From Mauremys mutica (lineage: Eukaryota > Chordata > Testudines > Geoemydidae): DNA of 64,000 bases. Within the stretch, counting starts at the first letter, position 1, and every line of letters begins with the position of its first letter. Shown here one piece after another: positions 1-64,000 of the stretch. Made by a program: the position numbers and the translations under genes. The stretch spans positions 73,911,697-73,975,696 of the forward strand of contig NC_059072.1 in the NCBI RefSeq assembly GCF_020497125.1, given 5' to 3'. The notes beneath the pieces were generated by a model. The model saw only the letters and a program-made list of their open reading frames with translations. It ran no database searches and was not told where the DNA came from.

Positions 1-832
1 AAGAGTGGCTGGTGGATATGCATAGTCACAGGCCCACTAGAATGGGATCTGTCTCTGAACCCTGAATACTAGGCAGAGTCACAGGAAATCCTGGCAAAGC
101 AGAGTCTGACTGTCCACATGGCTGCATGTCCCCTAAATAGGGTCCCTGATTCCTGGGCCACTGCAGAATTGCACTGGTTCTTCTGGGTCATCTTCCTTTA
201 CAGTCACTGAGGATTTCACCCATTGAGATTATTTGAATTTAATAGCTCTTACATAAAAATGAATTAATTTTTCTCTTCTGTTTCCAAATTGGTGGTGCTA
301 TAAGCAAAGGAATGTATGGGTTCCCTCTGGTGGGTGATGTAAAATTCAGTTATTGTAACAGTCTCTATCAGTTTGAGTAAAGTGTTGGACATTAATACTG
401 AAGAAAGTTGGGTACTCTAGTCCTGGTGGGGTATCTTTTTGTCAATAATTTATAGCTGGTACAGTTTCTGTTTCCCGCCCCCCTTGATATGCATAAATAC
501 ATTCACTCTACAGAATATTTTTTTCTAAAAAAGAAATAGTGCATAAACAAAGCCAAGTTAGAAAGAGACTCAGCCATATAAATGTGTAATGTCTACATAG
601 GAAACTAGATAGAAAAGATATAATTATTTATTTGACAGCATTAAACAGGAATCAGTATGGCTGACTTGAGCATTAGAGAATTGAAGTGTCTGTTTATGAT
701 TAGTAAATGGTCTAATATGAGTTGTATGGGTAGGTGGCTAGATAGATAGATAGAGAAAATGAAAGTAACAAAGAAATACCAATTTGTTTGTAAATGATTA
801 AAGATTATATCCTTCTCCTTTCTTTTCCTTAG
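1..832. other. Intron upstream of exon 1 (partial)
   Basis: AT-rich unique-looking sequence ending in the exon 1 acceptor. The only repeat I see is a short GATA run near 740-756. Short open frames on both strands show no family resemblance. Confidence 0.7.
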
Positions 833-58438
<57,606 letters not shown>

Positions 58439-61400
58439 GTAAGTTATTGAACTGTTGAAGAGACCTGGTGTGATTTCCATAATGTTGTGTAACTTGTGTG
58501 CTACTATACTTTGTTGATCTTTGTGCAAAGTAAATAATTTTCCAAAGTGTGTTCTTGGTAATAAAGATGAAATTAGTATTAGCAACATATATTATTATAT
58601 GGTAATGCTAATGACAAATGATTGTATTTGTCAACATCTTTGATCTCAGTGATTAATGTTAAGACACTATAATTCTGCAACTATTTTAAAACAAAGGAGA
58701 ACAATTTTTAACAGAAGTTATGTCATGCTCACCTCAGCAGGCATGCAAAAAGTAGACTGCACAATTAGAGTGCATATACCAATTGGAGTTCAAAACTAGG
58801 CCTTACACTTTTCTTCGAGAGTTAGAATTTGCATATTCAGGAGAAATCCTTTTGTTTCCCTTCAGCTGCCTGTTGTATTGTCCATGCTACCAGAAAGCAT
58901 CCCATTAAGATCTCAACAAAAATTCCAGGGGGTCAAATCCCATGTTGCATGGGAGGATTCCACTTTACCACTGTTCTGTCTAAATTATGGCCAGTTTGGA
59001 TTTATACAACATCAAACTGTGCAGGTTAGGCTACAAAATTGTAATATTTCATATTTATGTGCAGTTTGTTAAGTGATTTATGAACAGCAAGGACTTTACT
59101 GAGCAGTAATTCCGCAGTTTTAGTTACCCTACCAATTACTTTATTTTGAGGCACTTTCACTTTCTGGGTCTGATATATTAAGAGTGATATGGAATGTAAA
59201 GGTGTCATGTTAGCTACATGCTGATGATTACACTGAGACCATCACAAATGAATTGTGCATTCAAAATATGGTTACTACTTCCTATTTCTGCACTTCCTCA
59301 CTGTCCTGAGTTGGTTGAATTATCACATGCACAGAGTCAATTGCCTAGCCATAGCTTTTCAAATAGAGAGGGAATACTTAGCAAGTTACTGCCAGATTCT
59401 AGATCATTTGTGCCATCTAAGCAGCATAAATGAGCCTGTTTGGGGAAGGAATCTGTTCATATGTATCATTTCCTGCTTATCCTATATCATGTGAAGCACT
59501 GAAAACAGTGTTCTGTAACTGGCTAGCTAAGTATTCCCTCACCATGGGGGCAATTTTAGTTGATGTACAGCAGTTCCTGCATCAACCACCTATCCCCACT
59601 CTTCCCTCCCCCACATTTCTGTGTAGGGGTGTGTTGCACAACACAGTGCTCTGCCAGTTGTCAGCTGGCTTACCATACATCATTTGATGTAAGTTAGAGC
59701 AGCCTTGGAGCTGGGATGGCATAAGTTGGCCCGCAGAATCAGAGAGCTGTAAGCCTAAAAACCTTCCCACATACCCACCCATTCTCCTATGCCCAGCAAA
59801 TCTTAGCATAGAAGATTATTTGGCTCAGATTGTCAGGAACATGCAGAACAGGTCCACATAATAAGTAGGACAGGGTAGGATGTGGTTTTCCCATCTTGTG
59901 AAAATTTCCAAGATTTCAAAACTTTTTCCCAGCCAGAATTGGGCCAAAAAGTCAAAATCTCAAAAAAATTTGTGAACCAACAAACTGAAAAAAAAATTGG
60001 TTTTGGCCGATCAAAGTATTTCATTTCATTTTCAGCCTTTTCAAAAACATTTTTAATATTAATTAAGTTACATTTCATAACAAAGTTGTTTCAAACAAAT
60101 AAACAAAAAAATCTCAACCCTTTTCAACAAACAGTTTAGCCCATCTATCTAGGTAGAAATATGGAATGGATTCACCAAGCACATGTACACCTGTGATTAT
60201 ATCAATTCCTGTTTATTACAGCCTGGCCCAGTCCACTTATCTGGATGGATACCAATCTGCTGTGAGCGGAGCCAACCTCCAGATCCTATGTGCTTTTAAA
60301 CCCCATGGGTTCATAGCTCTGGGTCTCTCAGGAGCAGACCCTGTGTCTGACACCCTACTTGGGCAGTGGGACTCTCTACTCCAGCTGCCTTAGACCCCAA
60401 AACGAGTGTCCCAGTCCTCCTGAGCCCCCAGTTGCTTATACACACTCCCTCAGTGTTCCACTTTATTGTGGGTGCTTTGAACTTCTTGATTAACCCCTTC
60501 AGGGACAACATGGCAGGCAAGCAAGGAATGCAGACTTAGCAAAGGAATTTCATAACCACAGGCATTTTACTCTTGGAAGCACTTGAAGTCCTACTTAAAT
60601 ATAATCTCTGACCCTTTTGGTCATTTATCCTGGCTGAGAAACTCCACCCCAGCTCCCATCCAAACTCCTGTGTAGAGATGGATTTGGTAGTGGAGCGACA
60701 TTTAGAGTTGATGGTGCTCAATTTATCTGTACCAACTTCTCAGGAGGAGCCCAAGGAACAAAATGGCATTCACAAACAAGATGGCATTTACAATTTGTCA
60801 CACAGACCATGCAGCATTTTCTCATAATCGGCACTGTCATGATCTACAGTCCAGTTAAAGGGACAGATTCTCTCTTCTATTACAGTCCCTTCATTTGTCT
60901 GTGATGTAAAGGGGCTGTAAACCTGCTGAAAATGGGCCTTAGGGAATACTACCATCCCTTGCACCTCCTGGCATAGAGGCGTGCCAAGCATTTTCTGAGG
61001 AAAGGAGAGGACATGGCCTGAGAATATTGTGCTGTAACTATTCTTGGTTGCAGAAGGAACCTGAAGGGCTGTTACAACAGAGTGTAAATTATAGTACCCA
61101 TGAGGCACAGTCAAGAATAGAGTAGATCCAGGGGTAGCTTAAAGCCACCATTGTCCCATCCTTACTCCTCCATTTCTGCACAGGAACAGAGAATCTGGCC
61201 TACAAAGAATTCTTTTATTTGTTGACCAGTAGATACGATATTACTGGTTCTGGCAGTATTCTCCATTATACGTGTAGCGATTACCTACTTAAACTAATAA
61301 AATCTTGTTTATCTACCAGTAAAAAGATTAAAAACAAAATATTTTAACTGCACCCACCGTCCATGCAAACCATATGTAAGATGAGTGTGAGCATCAGGGC

Positions 61401-61559
61401 TATGAGATCTGCTGAGGCATCCACTGAAAGTATTGTATGAACATTGCACATTCAAAGGATGTTCTACCCAACGATGCCTCATATGATAGCTACCTTATGT
61501 GTGGCAGCCACCCTGCCACAACTGACATTGGCACACAACTCACACAGAATGATCTAGGC

Positions 61560-61818
61560 CAGGGGTCCCCAACACGGTGCGCCCGCGGGGGCATCTAAAT
61601 GCGCCCGCGTCCTGTCCGGCGGTCAAGCATCTGCTGAAATGCCACCGAATTTCTGCAGCATTTCGGCGGCGATGCCTCTCGATGACACCGCTTGCCGCCG
61701 ACAAGCAATGTCATCGAGAGGCGTTGCCGCCAAAATGCCGCAGAAATTTGGCGGATGCTCCACCGCCGCCACGGTCCTTCGTCTGGCACCTGCCAGACGA
61801 AAAGGTTGGGGACCACTG
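61560..61818. mobile_element. GC-rich hAT MITE
   Basis: Starts CAGGGGTCCCCAAC and ends GTTGGGGACCACTG. The flanking octamers ATCTAGGC (61552-61559) and TTCTAGGC (61819-61826) match at 7 of 8. The body is an inverted repeat rich in GCCGCC words. Confidence 0.9.
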
Positions 61819-63104
61819 TTCTAGGCACTACAAATATGCAACAAAAGGCCATTTCTCCACTCACAAAGTACCTGGCTGACATTTACCCAGACAGTTTGGA
61901 TTGACAGGAGTAGGTTATGGTTTCAAGTTCCTGTCCGTACTGATATGTGCATAAGACAGGAGGGGCTTCATATTAGCAGCAGCTCCGGGGTGCATTGTGC
62001 CTGAGGCAGATGCAATACTTTGTGATGTGGGGGACATGCATACAACAGCAGCATCTGTCATACCCTTTAAAAGGTATGGGGCACACTTTCCCTTTCCCCA
62101 TGCAAGCCCAGCTCTTCTGTGGATGGGGTTGAGGGGAAGAGGGCAGGGTTCTATCATTGCCCCTGCATGCCCCCTATAGAGGTTCTAGTGCAACTGTCAG
62201 TGCTACATTCCCTCAGTTTAGTGTACCAAGGACCAAGATGTTGCCTGGCCACTGTGCAGTTGAAGGGAATGAGCCTGATATCCTCTCCCCATCGCCCTTG
62301 ATCACTCATGAAGGGTTAAGCCCTATGTAGGTCTCAATTAACTTGTTAAAAATTAGTTCCTCAGTTATTCCTAGCAAGTGTCAATGGTGCTTATGAGTTA
62401 AGCCTTTAATCTACATATTAATTTCTGTGGTTTTCCATTTGGACAAAGTTTTAATTCCCTATAGATTTCAACTGATTGACCCAGAGAGAATGCTGAGTCT
62501 GTGTGACTATATGGTCTTCAGTTACCATTGCCAACACAAATCAGAAGTAATTTGAGTGGGATTCAGATTTTTGATAGACTTCAAAAACTCCCATATGTGA
62601 AACAATACACTGTTTAAAAAGAAAATCTGATTTAAAGCAACTCAAAAATCTGAGTTTAGAGAATGCTTTACTCCCCCCCTTTAAATGGAAATGTTAAATT
62701 ATCCTGTTGAAATAGGAGAAGTTGTCACTTTACAGTCTGAGTATGAGTTGTACTTTTCATGATCTGATGATATTTGCATCATGATGTTTCATACAGAAGA
62801 CTGGAAAGTGAGTGAAGCTGCACTGTTGGCAGACTAGTGTTTGTACGTTAAAAAATGCTGTAAGAAGATAAAACTGTTACCTCTTATCACAATGTTAAAT
62901 TTTAGAAATATTGAGAAAAATAAGCTGAATTTTTAAACCCCTGAAAGTTTGCAACCAAGCATCATTGTGCTATGCAAAACTCCATTGAGCTATTTTGGAT
63001 GAGAACACTCATCATGGCACAGTTCACTCATTGTAAAGCTCCTTATACAACAAGGTTTCAAAAGCCTCAGATCACGCATCAAAATCCACATATGGGTACT
63101 AAAT

Positions 63105-63195
63105 GGCCTGATTTTCACAGGCGCTGAGCCCCTATGTATCCCCCCACTAGCTCCATAGGAAGCTGTGAAAGCTTAGTACTTCTGAAAATCAGACC
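63105..63195. mobile_element. Palindromic MITE-like repeat
   Basis: GGCCTGATTTTCACAGGCGC faces the complement of GTACTTCTGAAAATCAGACC, a palindrome common in turtle, crocodile and bird DNA. Confidence 0.65.
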
Positions 63196-64000
63196 CTTCA
63201 TGTAGGTGTCTAATTATGGAGGTAAGTGTCAAACTTTAGGCACTCAATTAGCCCAACTACTTAAAAAACATTTAGTGCTTGTGAAAGGTGCCAGATGACC
63301 AGAACTGAACATAGAAATCTTCTGGTTAGCAACACGTACATGAGCTAGAAGGACACACGTTTTGTCTCCATGCCTATTCAGTGCTTGACTTCCCTTGTTG
63401 CACTGCCAATGAGAGTGCAAAGGATGTTGGTGATGGTCCTGTCTCAGTGTTCTTGGCTGTAGGGTTCACTATATCTTGACCACAAAGGCGCTAAGTGTCA
63501 TATTCTGGATGCTCATGTGATGTGTAAATTGAATGTCAATTCCCAAATGAAAGAACTATCAGTGCAGTAAGTTACTAAACACAAGCAGTTTCAGAGGAGT
63601 GAAGACAACAGAATCTCAGCAATTATTGGGATGTTGATTGGGACATGACTTTTATTCCGTTGGGGAAGATGGGGAATTCAAATATAAAGGAAGAGCAAGC
63701 AGCATTTTTTGCAGAATCTGCTAAGAATTTTGTCCAATAAAATTATAAAGAGAGAGGAGTGCCTGATGTTCAAAGGCTAGCACATCTGTGCCCAATACAT
63801 TGGCATAATTATTTAAGATTAGTCTCTCCTTGAAAAAACTTTAGTTCTGTGAAGCTGCCAAGGTTTGTGTGCCAAGTAAATGCAGGCTTGGCCATAGAGT
63901 AAGACCAGAATACAATAAGTACCTAGTGAAACTTGTGAACAGACTCCACAGGGAAGTTCTGTGGTCATGCAGAAGGTGTCAATGCTTTATCATGCTTCAC

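Larger units (their letters stand above)
58439..64000. other. Intron downstream of exon 17 (partial)
   Basis: I searched all frames for the next PTPRQ exons (juxtamembrane end and phosphatase domain) and saw none, so they lie beyond the window. The intron holds a hAT MITE (61560-61818), a palindromic repeat (63105-63195) and an AT-rich stretch at about 59880-60140 that may be a MITE relic. 60200-60760 is GC-richer and unassigned. Confidence 0.65.

Noticed and set aside
58439..64000. Possible phosphatase-domain exons
   Set aside because: I looked for the conserved words of the receptor phosphatase domain, such as the HCSAGVGRTG signature and the earlier NRYPNI-like region, and found none.

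Overview
The window is vertebrate intronic and exonic DNA. It carries 17 consecutive exons of one large plus-strand gene, PTPRQ, the receptor-type phosphatase of inner-ear hair-cell stereocilia. The exons lie between about 0.8 and 58.4 kb. They have canonical AG/GT borders and compatible phases, and they join into one open frame of 2,987 coding bases (about 995 codons) with no internal stop. The frame encodes the C-terminal part of the extracellular fibronectin type III (FN3) array, a cysteine-bearing membrane-proximal domain, the single transmembrane helix and the cytoplasmic juxtamembrane segment. Neither the 5' exons nor the catalytic phosphatase exons are in the window, so the gene runs off both ends.

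The repeats point to a reptile, most likely a cryptodiran turtle. Evidence is a tRNA-derived SINE with a CR1-like tail, CR1 LINEs, a Penelope-like element, a PIF/Harbinger transposon with its Myb/SANT partner gene, and many short hAT, mariner-like and Harbinger-like MITEs. The species assignment is inference.

Layout: 0-4.6 kb, exons 1-4 with a CR1 tail and a hAT MITE. 4.6-7.4 kb, an intron with an LTR-like segment holding an 82-bp minisatellite. 7.4-15.2 kb, exon 5 and a decayed Ty3/gypsy element with both LTRs, one of them split by a hAT MITE. 15.2-29.6 kb, exon 6 and a 14-kb intron with a folded-back Penelope remnant, a CR1 copy carrying an inserted ribosomal protein S15 mRNA fragment, and several MITEs. 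29.6-41.7 kb, exons 7-9 with MIR and tRNA SINEs. 41.7-48.3 kb, an intron filled by a 4.7-kb Harbinger transposon. 48.3-58.4 kb, exons 10-17 with nested MITEs. 58.4-64 kb, intron.

I see no new gene system. The points most worth checking are the S15 fragment inside CR1, the Penelope snap-back junction, the in-frame 45-base exon after the transmembrane region, and the nested transposons that give a relative age order. Recognition of PTPRQ and of repeat families is by eye from family knowledge; no search was run.
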